Positions 32,518 to 42,280 of a stretch of DNA of 64,000 bases are shown one piece after another. The number at the start of each line of letters is the position of its first letter. Position 1 is the stretch's first letter. The position numbers and the translations under genes were made by a program. The notes under the pieces are model-generated. The model was not told the origin of the DNA. It saw nothing but the letters and a program-made list of their open reading frames with translations, and did not search any database. Source of the stretch: Linanthus parryae. Its lineage: Eukaryota; Streptophyta; Magnoliopsida; Ericales; Polemoniaceae. The stretch is from positions 64,588,991-64,652,990 of the forward strand of contig JALGPY010000003.1 of NCBI GenBank assembly GCA_023055425.1, in the 5' to 3' direction.

Positions 32518-33350
32518 TTTTAGAGTTAAATAATTACTATTTTGTGCCTGCTATGAGCATAAACATTATTTCTATTTCTTGTTTGGACAAGGATGGGTTT
32601 ACTATTTCATAAAGAACAATTGTTGTTCCATTTATTTTGATAGTATTCACTATCGTAGTGGGCAATTATTTAATGGATTATATATCCTTGAACTAAGAAA
32701 TCTTGACTATAACATTAATACCAAGAGGATAAAAATGAATAATTTAAATCCTGCTTATCTTTGGCACTGTCGTTTAGGCAATATAAACGAGAAATGTGTA
32801 TCTAGACTCCATAAGGATGGACTCCTATACTCATTTGATTTCGAATCATATGAGACACGTGAGGCTTGTTTATTGGAAAAAATGACAAAGTTCCCTTTCA
32901 ATAAGAAAGGTGAGAGGACTAGTGAGCAATTGGCGCTCGTGCATACTAATGTATGTGGGGCATTTTCCACGCCTGCCAGGGGTGGTTACGTCTACTTCAT
33001 CACGTTTACTGATGATTTCAGTAGATATGGATTTGTATACCTTATGAAGGCCAGATCCGAATCCTTTGAAAACTTCAAAGAATTCAAGAATGAAGTAGAG
33101 AAGCAGCTTGGCAAAAGTATTAAGGCTCTACGATCGGATCGTGGAGGGAATACTTGAGCCAAGAGTTTGACGACTATCTTAGAAAGTGTGGGATAATATC
33201 CCAATTCACTCCAACCGGAACGCCACAGTGGAATGGCGTGTTCGAGAGGAGGAATCGAACTCTATTGGATATGGTTCGATATATGATGTGTCAAACTGAT
33301 CTTCCATTATCATTTTGAGATTACGCTCTATTGTGTGCAGCTTTCACCAT
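32518..33350 (+). pseudogene. Angela-1 integrase, truncated
   Basis: The frame 32579-33157 carries LWHCRLGNINEKCVSRLHKDG (zinc-binding His in a GN instead of GH context), EACLLEKMTK, HTNVCGAF where the first catalytic Asp is Asn, and FTDDFSRYGFVY. One base or more is lost at SDRGGNT (33150), after which QWNGVFERRNRTLLDMV follows in another frame. Similarity to Angela-2 stops near 33350. Confidence 0.85.
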
Positions 33351-33360
33351 TATCATTTTG

Positions 33361-33885
33361 GACTTGTGAATTAATACGTTTTTACAGTGAAACATGAATT
33401 TCTCCCATGAGATTGCAATGTTTTAAGAACATCTTGAATACTCGTGATTTATAAATGCTTTAAAGTTGAGAAGTTTTGCTACACGCTTACTTACAATTTT
33501 CCCAATTTTCCCAAATCTTTTACTTATTAATGTTTCTAAATCTATTGTTTTATTTGAACTTATGCGTGTGTGCCACTCATTGCTTTACGTGTCGCAGTGT
33601 GTATTTATTCAATTTTTACTGATTATTTTCAAACTGTGGTGTCCGCGTTTGTTATTTCGAAACCACTACAGGTTAGTGCCAGTTTGGATGTGAGCGCTAA
33701 TCGAGAAGACACGATCGTTATCTTAAGTTAGATCACATAACTCATTTCAAATTTATTAATCCTGTAAGCTTATATCCTCAAAGATGGTTGTATTTGTTAG
33801 CTAAATTGTAATATTTTTAAATATATTTATACTTATGGTTATCTATTGTCTCTTTAACCCATAACCGAGATCCCGAAATGTTTCA
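33361..33885. other. Unassigned sequence right of the Angela-1 break
   Basis: AT-rich, without a convincing frame. It may belong to the same unidentified LTR as the palindromes and TATA box at 33967-34191, but I cannot fix its ends. Confidence 0.35.
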
Positions 33886-33966
33886 TCAAGTATAGGTGAA
33901 AATTTGTTTGAACAGTGCCTTGAAGGCTTGAGGAGACTCAAAGGAGCACAAATGGGAGTTCCAGGG

Positions 33967-34120
33967 GTCTTCGCATGAAGACAAAGGAGTCTTTGCACGA
34001 AGACATCTCACGGGAAGGCCAAAGCGCGAAGATCTTCGTGGAAGAGCTTGCTGTCTCAATGTGCGAAGAGTGTTCGCACGAAGAGGCAGAAGTCTTCGCA
34101 CAAAGTACTTCGCAAGAACA
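33967..34120. repeat. Palindrome array with arms CTTCG/CGAAG
   Basis: Clear members are GTCTTCGCATGAAGAC (33967), GTCTTTGCACGAAGAC (33989), CGAAGATCTTCG (34027), GTGCGAAGAGTGTTCGCAC (34061), GTTCGCACGAAGAG (34072) and GTCTTCGCACAAAG (34092), with a weaker one near 34105. The first two start 22 bp apart. A TATAAA lies about 65 bp downstream, so the layout resembles the arrays in the Athila LTRs with another sequence. No element is identified. Confidence 0.65.
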
Positions 34121-34184
34121 CAATCCTGAGGCGGCAACTAAATGATGGAAACATTCCTAAGAGCATCGGGGCGGTTTTGGGGGT

Positions 34185-34217
34185 TATAAATCGATCTTTT
34201 TTGGGGGGGGGGGGGGG
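34185..34217 (+). promoter_or_regulatory. TATA box followed by a 15-base G run
   Basis: TATAAATC at 34185 is followed at 34203-34217 by fifteen G. With the palindrome array upstream this looks like the promoter of an LTR on the plus strand. The element itself is not recognised. Confidence 0.4.
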
Positions 34218-34219
34218 TC

Positions 34220-35149
34220 CTTAACTAATATGTAAGCATTGTAATATGTTCTCCTCCGTTGAATAAATGTCGTTTTTGCCTGTGGACTTAGTTAGCATAT
34301 ATTATGCTAACGAACCACGTAAAACGTGTGTTTTGCATAGTTTAATTCGTCGCCCGTAAGTTGAGAGTATCGTGAGAGTTATAACAAGGGGATAAAAATA
34401 CCCTTTCTTAAGTCACCTCTTCCATATCAAGTACTAAGCATGGTAAAGAGAACACCATTCGGTCTTCTTATTTGTGGAGGGTTTTTTTTTATCTCGATTT
34501 GAACTTTTTCCGAAATTTCACATATGTATTTTTTTGTCTCTATTGTGGATCGCTCTACAGTTCCAACTTGCATATAATCAAGCAACACTTTAACTATTGA
34601 ACACTATAGTAACTGTGTTGTCCACTTGGAAAATGTATTTCCCATAGCAAAATTAGGTTAAAACATGGGTTAAATAAGCTCATGAAAACTCCGATAAAGT
34701 CATGATAGAGTAAATTCTAATTTAACACTATGTGTCTCGTAAAATAAATATTTATAGTAAACAAAATCGTGACGTGGATAATATTTGGTAAGAGAGAAAA
34801 TTTATTGAAACTTATATTTCCTTAAATTGCACTGATTCTCCATTAAATATGATATAATTGGTACATATCAACAAACGACACCTTGTTTAAAAAACAACAC
34901 CTAGTTAATACACTAACATTTCAAGAAGAATTGGAAAAACAAAATGCAGACAGAAGAAAAAGTTCCTCAAATGAAAAAAAAAATAATGGAAGAAAAAAAC
35001 GAATAATCAGAATGTCACGTCCACCTAACTAAAAGCTAGAGAACCCGTAGAGTCACGAAGTTGTCACGATGTCTATCAATTTCAAACTATTACATTGTAA
35101 ACTTTACCTAATACTAATATGACAGCATAATTGACCAAAAATATGTGGA

Positions 35150-35150
<1 letters not shown>
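34220..35150. other. Unassigned AT-rich sequence
   Basis: I see no coding frame, repeat structure or element end that I can name. The first 200 bases may be the R/U5 part of the LTR suggested by the TATA box at 34185. Confidence 0.3.

Positions 35151-35152
<2 letters not shown>

Positions 35153-35198
<46 letters not shown>
35153..35198. repeat. (AT)n microsatellite
   Basis: About 23 uninterrupted AT units. Confidence 0.95.
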
Positions 35199-35201
<3 letters not shown>

Positions 35202-35316
35202 AAAGAAGCTGGAATCCTATATTGTTTAGTCAAGCTGTTGAACGAAATTTTATAAAGTTAATTTTATATTATACTGAGACTAATCCTAATTAATGTTAAA
35301 TAGTGGTGTTTCCCAC

Positions 35317-35468
35317 GAGAAAGTATTCATTGGGGCTAGCCCCACCACTGTGGCATGCCTGCGTGGTGGGGCGCGCCATTCAACTTTTGACATGTCAAAA
35401 GTTGAATGGCGCGCCCCACCACGCAGGCATGCCACAGTGGTGGGGCTAGCCCCAAAGAATACTTTCTC
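35317..35468. mobile_element. 152-bp foldback element with 9-bp TSD (Mutator-like)
   Basis: The whole element is one inverted repeat centred on 35392/35393: 75 of 76 base pairs match, the exception being A35329 against A35456. The ends are GAGAAAGTATTC. Both sides carry GTTTCCCAC (35308-35316 and 35469-35477). A 9-bp TSD with terminal inverted repeats points to the Mutator-like superfamily. It has no coding capacity; the open frames across it arise from the palindrome. Its RNA would fold into a near-perfect 70-bp hairpin. Confidence 0.85.
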
Positions 35469-35757
35469 GTTTCCCACAGCCTGGCGTGGTCTCGATTACT
35501 TTTTTCCATTAAATAATCGAACAAAAAATGACACGTCTGGATAACTAATGACAATATGTTAGGAACTGGTCTTTCATAACGACTGCCACTTAATCAAATG
35601 CCGTTCTTTCATATGCATATTTTATAGTTAAACACCACCTTTGATGTAAAATGCGTTGTTTAATGATTCTTTGTCTGGGTCATTCTTTATTTGGAATGTA
35701 ACTTTATTATAGTTATTATTTAGTAAGTAAACGGTGAACATTATTGATAGTTAATAT

Positions 35758-35766
35758 TTAAGGATG
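35758..35766. repeat. Target site duplication of the L1 element, left copy
   Basis: TTAAGGATG. The same 9-mer follows the poly(A) tail at 49611-49619, so the DNA in between is one L1 insertion with later insertions inside it. Confidence 0.75.
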
Positions 35767-35822
35767 GTATTGTGTTAAAAGGAAGGGTTCGGACACAGTT
35801 TTTAGCCCGACAACAGTAAAGG

Positions 35823-36854
35823 CAGGGCCGGCTTTAGCCTTAAGCAACTCAAGTGCTTGCTTAGGGCCGCAGGACTCCTGGGGGCACCAAATTTGTAAGA
35901 ACATAGGGGTACTTTCGTCATTTTATATTATTAATAGTGTTAATTGTATGTTTTTGAAAGGTAATAGTATCAATTATTGTTAAGTCTAGTATTAATGGAG
36001 AGCTTAATTACTGAAAAACTTAATTAGTGGATATCAATTAACTGGAAATGTTGACTTGTTAATTTTAAATTAATAGAAAACTCAGTCAGTGGGGTTATCA
36101 ATTAACTTGATCCGTTCAAAAATTTCTTAATATCTCTCCCTCCAAAGTTTTTGCCTGAAATTTCTAGAAATTGTTACCTATTCACTGCATAATTTATTCA
36201 ATTTTTTATGGACATAATTTATTCGATAACTTGAGCTCTAGATTCTAAAAAAAATAATAATAATAAAAAAAACTGTGTTACAAGAAAGAAAAAAAAAACA
36301 AAACAAAAAAACTAAACTAAAAGAGAAAAATATAGAAAAGAGAAGACGATATACATGATGAATTCGTGCGGTGACTTGGAGTCGTTTGTTTGGAAATAAC
36401 GCAAGGCTGATGTGAATTATATATTTTGCATCTTTTACATTTGGATCACCAGTGCACTGATTTCTCAAATTTGAACAGCAGTGACTTAAGTTTCTCAGAT
36501 GTAAAACTGATTTTTTTAGTCACCTGTGTATAATACTTATAAATTTGGACAAATTATTTGATTAGTAATGTCATTATTCGACGAGTGGTGGTTCTACAAA
36601 CTCATTATCTAATATCACTAAATAGATCCGAACTCGCAATTGGTTTTATGGTGTATCTTTTTGTAAAACATTTTATGTGTGATGGAAGAGAGCTTCTTCT
36701 AAGAGAAAATGAGAACTTATGGGGGCTGTGTAACAAATAAGCTGTTTACAAAATGATGTGAAAGTCGATAAATTCTAGATATGGATTGAGTAGTTTTATA
36801 TAGGGCCCGGGCTGTTGTTCGCTTAGGGCATTGCAAAACCTAGAGCCGGCCCTG
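35823..36854. mobile_element. Non-autonomous hAT element
   Basis: The ends are CAGGGCCGGCTTTAG on the left and the inverse of CAGGGCCGGCTCTAG on the right, 14 of 15 bases matching. Both sides carry the 8-bp duplication AGTAAAGG (35815-35822 and 36855-36862). An 8-bp TSD with CAGGG termini is typical of the hAT superfamily. The 1032-bp interior is AT-rich and has no transposase frame, so it depends on an enzyme made elsewhere. It is inserted in the ORF1 end of the L1. Confidence 0.9.
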
Positions 36855-36893
36855 AGTAAAGGTGTTCGACAAAGAAGGCAGTAAAAAGGGAAG

Positions 36894-38330
36894 TGTTGGG
36901 TTTTGATGTAGGTAACGCAGCGGAATAACAAAAATTAATCCTACTCAAAGCCCACCAAGGATCACAGGAAGAGACATCATAACATGATTAAGGACATAGA
37001 AGATGTGTACCTTTTGATTTGTGAGATCACACGAAGAATGATGTCCTCGTCTCTACGGTTGATCCACGTCTAGAGGTGAGATCTAGATTCTTCCTTCAAT
37101 CAAGTGCTAGCTTGAACCTTGGAGGAAGAGGGATGAAGATCAAAGCAACCAAGCAACAAGGCAACAAAGGAGGGGCGGCCTCCCTTCTTGCCGTCGGGTA
37201 GGGGGGCGGACGGGGCTAGGGTTTCGGCCCTAGCTCTTGTCTTGCTCTCTCTTTTGCTCTCTCCCACTCTTTGTGTGTTATGATTAATAACTCATCTTGT
37301 GGGAAGGAAGCTAGAGCCTCCTTTATATACTCCAACAACTCCTTGTTGTTTCCATAAAAGAGTTTTCTTGTTCTAGTAGGACTAGAACTATTCCCTTCCT
37401 TGCAAATTAGTCCTACTAAGTTTGCAAGGTGTTGCACAATGATCCTTCTATTAATTAATCCATATTAATTAATCCCAAATCTAGCTCTACTCTATTTGAC
37501 GTGTGACCCCATAGGTTTCTATATAGTTGGTAGTAACTATTACTAACATGGAGCGGTGTCTAGCAACACATCCATGCAACCCAACCAATAGAAATAGTCA
37601 GTGATCCCGACAAACCTTTGTGCCCAATATGTCATATTGCATTATCCCTTTGTCTCCATATCCGGATTGGACACGAGACATAAATAGTCACACTCGTATA
37701 TCCAATCCATAGTTCCTCGATCCTGGGAATACGCTTATGCTTGCAGATAACATTAATATCTCCATATTAATTTATCTGAGTCTGGCCAGACATTCAATAA
37801 GCCTCATCCCTCGAGTGGCCGTGGATATTTACTCCCATTATGTGGGAGGGACAAATCCTATCTACATCACTACGATCTCTAAGCTTGCTTCCTATCACGC
37901 CCGATAGCCACCTTTATGATTACCCAGTTACGGTGTAACGTTTGATAACATCAAAGCGCAATATTTCACAACTAGAGTATCTAGTGACTTCAAGTCTAAG
38001 GATTGCAATAATATTAGCACTACGAAAAGCGATTGTGACTTCACATAATCTAATGTATCCTTTTCGTCGTGGGTCAATCCAGTATGCCATTACTCCTAAT
38101 GCATACCCATGTGTTAGACTTGATATCTCCATATCAATCTACCCACATACTAGTCTATATTTGATTGTCCTATTAATCAATATAATTGACTAGGGATATT
38201 TAAGATAAATAACACAATTTATCTAAGGACTTCATTATATTAAATATCGCCATAAATAATAAATGAATATTCTAGCCAAAACATTGTTCATACTAAATCT
38301 ACGATTGCCTCTAGGGCATCTATTCCAACA
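36894..38330 (-). repeat. 3' LTR of Angela-2
   Basis: On the minus strand it starts TGTTGGAATAGATGCC and ends CAAAACCCAACA. 1437 bp, apparently identical to the other LTR; the same incidental frames (for example 73 and 83 codons) occur in both. Confidence 0.95.
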
Positions 38331-38343
38331 GTCTCCCACTTGC
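38331..38343 (-). other. Polypurine tract of Angela-2
   Basis: GCAAGTGGGAGAC on the minus strand, directly before the LTR start TGTTGG. Confidence 0.7.
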
Positions 38344-38344
38344 A

Positions 38345-41300
38345 CTAGAGCCAATCTGGTGCATCTCGTATGCCTATAGATCTGGCGTGCCCTTCATGCT
38401 TTCGCTGCGCAAGAGGTTTCGTGAGCGGATCTGACACGTTGTCATCTGTCGGAATCTTGCATATCTTCACATCTCCTCGATCGATCATATCACGAATAAG
38501 ATGGAATCTCCTAAGTACATGCTTTGACTTTTGGTGCGATCTTGGTTCCTTTGCCTGTGCGATTGCCCCAGAGTTGTCACAGTACAACTCTACGGGATCC
38601 ACTATGCTAGGGACCACACCGAGCTCAGTGATAAACTTCTTTATCCATACTGCCTCCTTCGCCGCTTCCGCAGCAGCAATGTACTCAGCTTCTGTTGTAG
38701 AATCAGCAACTGTGCCTTGCTTGGAACTCTTCCAGCTCACAGCTCCTCCATTCAGGCAAAACACGTATCCAGACTGCGATCTGTAATCATCCTTGTCGGT
38801 TTGGAAGCTTGCGTCAGTGTAACCCTTTACACTTAGCTCTTCCATTCCTCCAAATATCAAGAACACATCCTTAGTTCTTCTTAAGTACTTTAGGATGTTC
38901 TTGACAGCAATCCAGTGACTCTCACCCGGATTGGACTGATATCTGCTCACCATACTCAACGCGTATGATACGTCTGGTCTAGTACATAGCATGGCGTACA
39001 TGATGGATCCTATGGCCGAAGCATAGGGTATCCTGCTCATGCGGTCCTTCTCCATCTCATTGGAGGGACAGTCATTCTTGGAAAGAGTGACTCCATGTGA
39101 CATGGGCAAGAATCCCTTCTTGGAATCTTGCATGTTGAACCTCTTCAACACCTTGTCAATATATGTACTCTGACTTAGGCCAAGCAACCTTTTAGATCTA
39201 TCTCTATAGATCTTTATACCAAGTATATAGGCTGCATCTCCTAAGTCTTTCATCGCAAAGCACTTTCCTAGCCAATCTTTAACAGATTGCAGAGTAGGAA
39301 TATCATTGCCTATGATTAGTATGTCATCCACATACAAGACCAGAAATACTATAGAGCTCCCACTAACCTTCTTGTAAACACAAGGCTCATCTTCGTTCTT
39401 GATGAAGCCAAACTCTTTGACCGCGTCATCAAAACGTCGATTCCAGCTCCTAGAAGCTTGCTTTAATCCATAAATGGACCTTTGCAGCTTACAGACTTTA
39501 TTGGCATTTTCTGGATCCTCAAAACCCTCTGGTTGTGTCATGTACACATCCTCAAGGAGGTTCCCATAAAGGAACGCTGTCTTGACATCCATTTGCCAAA
39601 TCTCATAGTCGTAGTATGCTGCAATAGCAAGTAAGATTCGAATGGATTTAGTCATGGCGACTGGTGAAAAGGTCTCATCATAGTCAATACCATGAATCTG
39701 TCTATAACCTTTGGCCACCAATCGCCCCTTATAGGCAACTACCTTGCCATCCATGTCGGTCTTCTTCTTGAAGACCCACTTGCACCCTATGGGTCGAGCC
39801 CCTTCGGGTGGTTCCACCAAAGTCCATACTTTGTTGGTATACATGGAATCCATTTCGGATCTCATGGCTTCTAGCCACTTCTTAGAGTCTGGGCCACTCA
39901 TGGCTTCTCCATAGTTTGCAGGCTCATCATCCATGAGTGGTACGTCATCGGGCTCAGTCACGAGAAGTCCATACCTCTCTGGCTCATGACGCACTCTTCC
40001 TGATCTACGGAGTTCCTGTGTTACCTGAACAGGCTCTTCCACATCTTCTTGTGGTTCCTGTTCATGTTCCATTATCGGTTCAGTGGTTTGTGGTTCATGA
40101 ATTTCTTCAAGTTCTACAACCCTCCCACTTGCTTCTTTAGAGACTAGTTCTCTTTCTAGAAACACGCCGGTCCGAGCAACAAACACTTTGTTTTCGGTAG
40201 GGTTATAGAAATAATATCCTTTAGTTTCCTTAGGATATCCCACAAACTTACACTTATCCGCTTTAGGCCCGAGCTTGTCTGTTTGTAAACGCTTTACATA
40301 GACGTCGCAGCCCCAAATCTTCATAAAAGACACTATGGGACGCCTCCCAGTCCATATCTCATATGGCGTCTTCATAACTGATTTGGATGGAACACGGTTA
40401 ATGGTAAAAGCTGCCGTCATTAGAGCATGTCCCCAAAAGGATATCGGAAGATCTGTTTGAGACATCATAGATCGCACCATATCTAATAGAGTGCGATTCC
40501 TCCTCTCAGATACACCATTCCATTGTGGTGTTCCGGGTGGAGTGAGCTGGGATACTATCCCACACTCTCTAAGATATTCATCAAACTCTTGGCTTAAGTA
40601 TTCTCCTCCACGATCCGATCGTAGGGCTTTAATACTCTTGCCAAGTTGCTTCTCTACTTCACTCTTGAATTCTTTGAACAATTCAAAGGATTCGGATTTG
40701 GCCTTCATAAGGTATACAAATCCATATCTACTGAAATCATCAGTAAATGTGATGAAGTAGGTATAACCACCTCTGGCAGGCGTGGGGAATGGCCCGCATA
40801 CATCAGTATGTATGAGTGCCAATAACTCACTAGTCCGTTCACCTTTCTTATTGAAAGGGGACTTTGTCATCTTTCCCAATAAACAAGACTCACATGTCTC
40901 ATATGATTCCAAATCAAATGAGTCTAGAAGTCCATCCTTATGGAGTCTAGATATGCGTTTCTCATTTATATGGCCTAAACGACAGTGCCATAGATATGTA
41001 GGATTTAAATCATTAGTTTTAATCCTTTTAGTACTTATGTTATAGATTGGATTATTTAGATCAAGGATATACAATCCATTAGACAAATGCGCACTACAAT
41101 AGTGCATACTATCAAAATAAATGGAGCAACACTTGTCCTTTATTGAAATAGAAAAACCTTTCTCGTCCAAACAAGAAATGGAAATAATGTTTCTGCTCAT
41201 AGCAGGCACATAAAAGCAATTGTCTAATTCTAAAATAAGTCCAGAAGGCAAAGATAGCTCATAAACGCCTACAGCTAATGCAGCAACCCTTGCTCCATTC

Positions 41301-42280
41301 CCGACGCGCAAGTCTATCTCCCCTTTTCGCAATCTTCTACTTCTTTTCAAATCCTGCACATTACGACAAATGTGAGAACCACATCCGGTATCCAATACCC
41401 AGGATGATGAAATAGAAAGATTGACGTCTATAACATAAATACCTGGTGGTGGTGGAATCACTATTCCAAGCTTCTTATCCTCCAGATATTTAGGGCAATT
41501 CCTCCTCCAGTGACCCGGCTGGCTGCAGTAGTGACACTCACCTTTAGCCACGCCTCCACTAGGCTTTAGGGCTTCCTTGGATTTCGCAACTTTCTTGCGT
41601 TTTCCCTTTGAAGTAGATGCAACTGACTTGCTCTTCTTCTTGTGTACCATCATTATGGCCTTGCCCTTGCCTTTATTGATGCTTTGCTCAGCTGTCTTTA
41701 GCATGTTCAATAGGTCTGGCAAAGACTTGTTGATCTCATTCATATTATAGTTCATGATGAACTGATTATAACTGTCAGGCAACGATTGCAAGACGAGATC
41801 AGTCGCCAAGTCCTGGCCGAGTGGGAACCCCAGTCTCTCAAGGTTCTCTATGTACCCGATCATTCGGAGTACATGAGGACCTACTGGATTCCCCTCTGCA
41901 AGACTACTTTTGAACAATGCTTTAGACACTTCATAGCGCTCATGCCTTGCCTGTTCCTGAAACAATTGTTTCAAGTGTATGATCATATCATAGGCTTCCA
42001 TGTTCTCGTGTTGCTTCTGAAGCTCACCAGTCATGGTACAAAGCATGAGGCAAGTCACGTCATTAGAATCATCAATATGTTTCTGACGTGCCCTTACTTC
42101 CGCTAATAGAGACTCATCTTGTGGTGGGTCTGGAATTGGAGTGTCCAAGACGTACAGCTTCTTTTCTTGCTTGAGGACAATCCTCAAGTTTCTGTACCAG
42201 TCAAAGAAATTCGTTCCAGACAATTTATCCTTCTCAAGGACAGATCGTAGGGATGAACTCGATGCGTTGTTGTTTGCCAT
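38345..42280 (-). CDS. Angela-2 gag-pol polyprotein
   Basis: 1311 codons, complete, from MANNNASSSS to IRDAPDWL. Domains in Ty1 order: gag core at about 10-230 (KLSGTNFFDWYRNLRIVLKQ, QSLPDSYNQFIMNYNMN); zinc knuckle CHYCSQPGHWRRNC at about 248; protease site WVLDTGCGSH at about 294; integrase zinc site HCRLGH...CESC at about 430-470, catalytic residues in HTDVCGPF, FTDDFSRY and QWNGVSERRNRT; reverse transcriptase with WVFKKKTD, QMDVKTAFLYGNL and YVDDILIIGND near 984; RNase H with YTDASF, STTEAEYIAAAEA and LYCDNSGAI from about 1155. All key residues I looked for are present. Length fits the lineage. It encodes everything needed for reverse transcription and integration; one reading frame means gag must be made in excess by another route. 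It ends just before the polypurine tract. Confidence 0.95.
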   Translation of the reverse strand: MANNNASSSSLRSVLEKDKLSGTNFFDWYRNLRIVLKQEKKLYVLDTPIPDPPQDESLLAEVRARQKHIDDSNDVTCLMLCTMTGELQKQHENMEAYDMIIHLKQLFQEQARHERYEVSKALFKSSLAEGNPVGPHVLRMIGYIENLERLGFPLGQDLATDLVLQSLPDSYNQFIMNYNMNEINKSLPDLLNMLKTAEQSINKGKGKAIMMVHKKKSKSVASTSKGKRKKVAKSKEALKPSGGVAKGECHYCSQPGHWRRNCPKYLEDKKLGIVIPPPPGIYVIDVNLSISSSWVLDTGCGSHICRNVQDLKRSRRLRKGEIDLRVGNGARVAALAVGVYELSLPSGLILELDNCFYVPAMSRNIISISCLDEKGFSISIKDKCCSIYFDSMHYCSAHLSNGLYILDLNNPIYNISTKRIKTNDLNPTYLWHCRLGHINEKRISRLHKDGLLDSFDLESYETCESCLLGKMTKSPFNKKGERTSELLALIHTDVCGPFPTPARGGYTYFITFTDDFSRYGFVYLMKAKSESFELFKEFKSEVEKQLGKSIKALRSDRGGEYLSQEFDEYLRECGIVSQLTPPGTPQWNGVSERRNRTLLDMVRSMMSQTDLPISFWGHALMTAAFTINRVPSKSVMKTPYEIWTGRRPIVSFMKIWGCDVYVKRLQTDKLGPKADKCKFVGYPKETKGYYFYNPTENKVFVARTGVFLERELVSKEASGRVVELEEIHEPQTTEPIMEHEQEPQEDVEEPVQVTQELRRSGRVRHEPERYGLLVTEPDDVPLMDDEPANYGEAMSGPDSKKWLEAMRSEMDSMYTNKVWTLVEPPEGARPIGCKWVFKKKTDMDGKVVAYKGRLVAKGYRQIHGIDYDETFSPVAMTKSIRILLAIAAYYDYEIWQMDVKTAFLYGNLLEDVYMTQPEGFEDPENANKVCKLQRSIYGLKQASRSWNRRFDDAVKEFGFIKNEDEPCVYKKVSGSSIVFLVLYVDDILIIGNDIPTLQSVKDWLGKCFAMKDLGDAAYILGIKIYRDRSKRLLGLSQSTYIDKVLKRFNMQDSKKGFLPMSHGVTLSKNDCPSNEMEKDRMSRIPYASAIGSIMYAMLCTRPDVSYALSMVSRYQSNPGESHWIAVKNILKYLRRTKDVFLIFGGMEELSVKGYTDASFQTDKDDYRSQSGYVFCLNGGAVSWKSSKQGTVADSTTEAEYIAAAEAAKEAVWIKKFITELGVVPSIVDPVELYCDNSGAIAQAKEPRSHQKSKHVLRRFHLIRDMIDRGDVKICKIPTDDNVSDPLTKPLAQRKHEGHARSIGIRDAPDWL

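Larger units (their letters stand above)
28441..33350 (+). mobile_element. Angela-1: 3'-truncated Angela-type Ty1/copia retrotransposon
   Basis: It has a complete 5' LTR, a primer binding site, a long leader, gag, protease and the first part of integrase, all colinear with the intact Angela-2 element at 36894-45327 but on the opposite strand. The LTR start TGTTGGAATAGATGCCCTAG resembles the Angela/BARE/WIS group. Similarity ends near 33350 inside integrase; RT, RNase H and 3' LTR are missing. It lies directly against Tork sequence, with the flanking 5-mer TATCA. Confidence 0.9.

Noticed and set aside
28147..33360. Angela-1 as the 3' part of Tork
   Set aside because: It starts with its own LTR and primer binding site, and its gag matches Angela-2, not Tork.
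35286..35554. Frames of 60-83 codons on both strands across the foldback element
   Set aside because: They are mirror images produced by the inverted repeat and are explained by the element.
37216..37437. 73-codon frame repeated at 44213-44434
   Set aside because: It lies in the Angela-2 LTRs and occurs twice because the LTRs are identical; no coding evidence.
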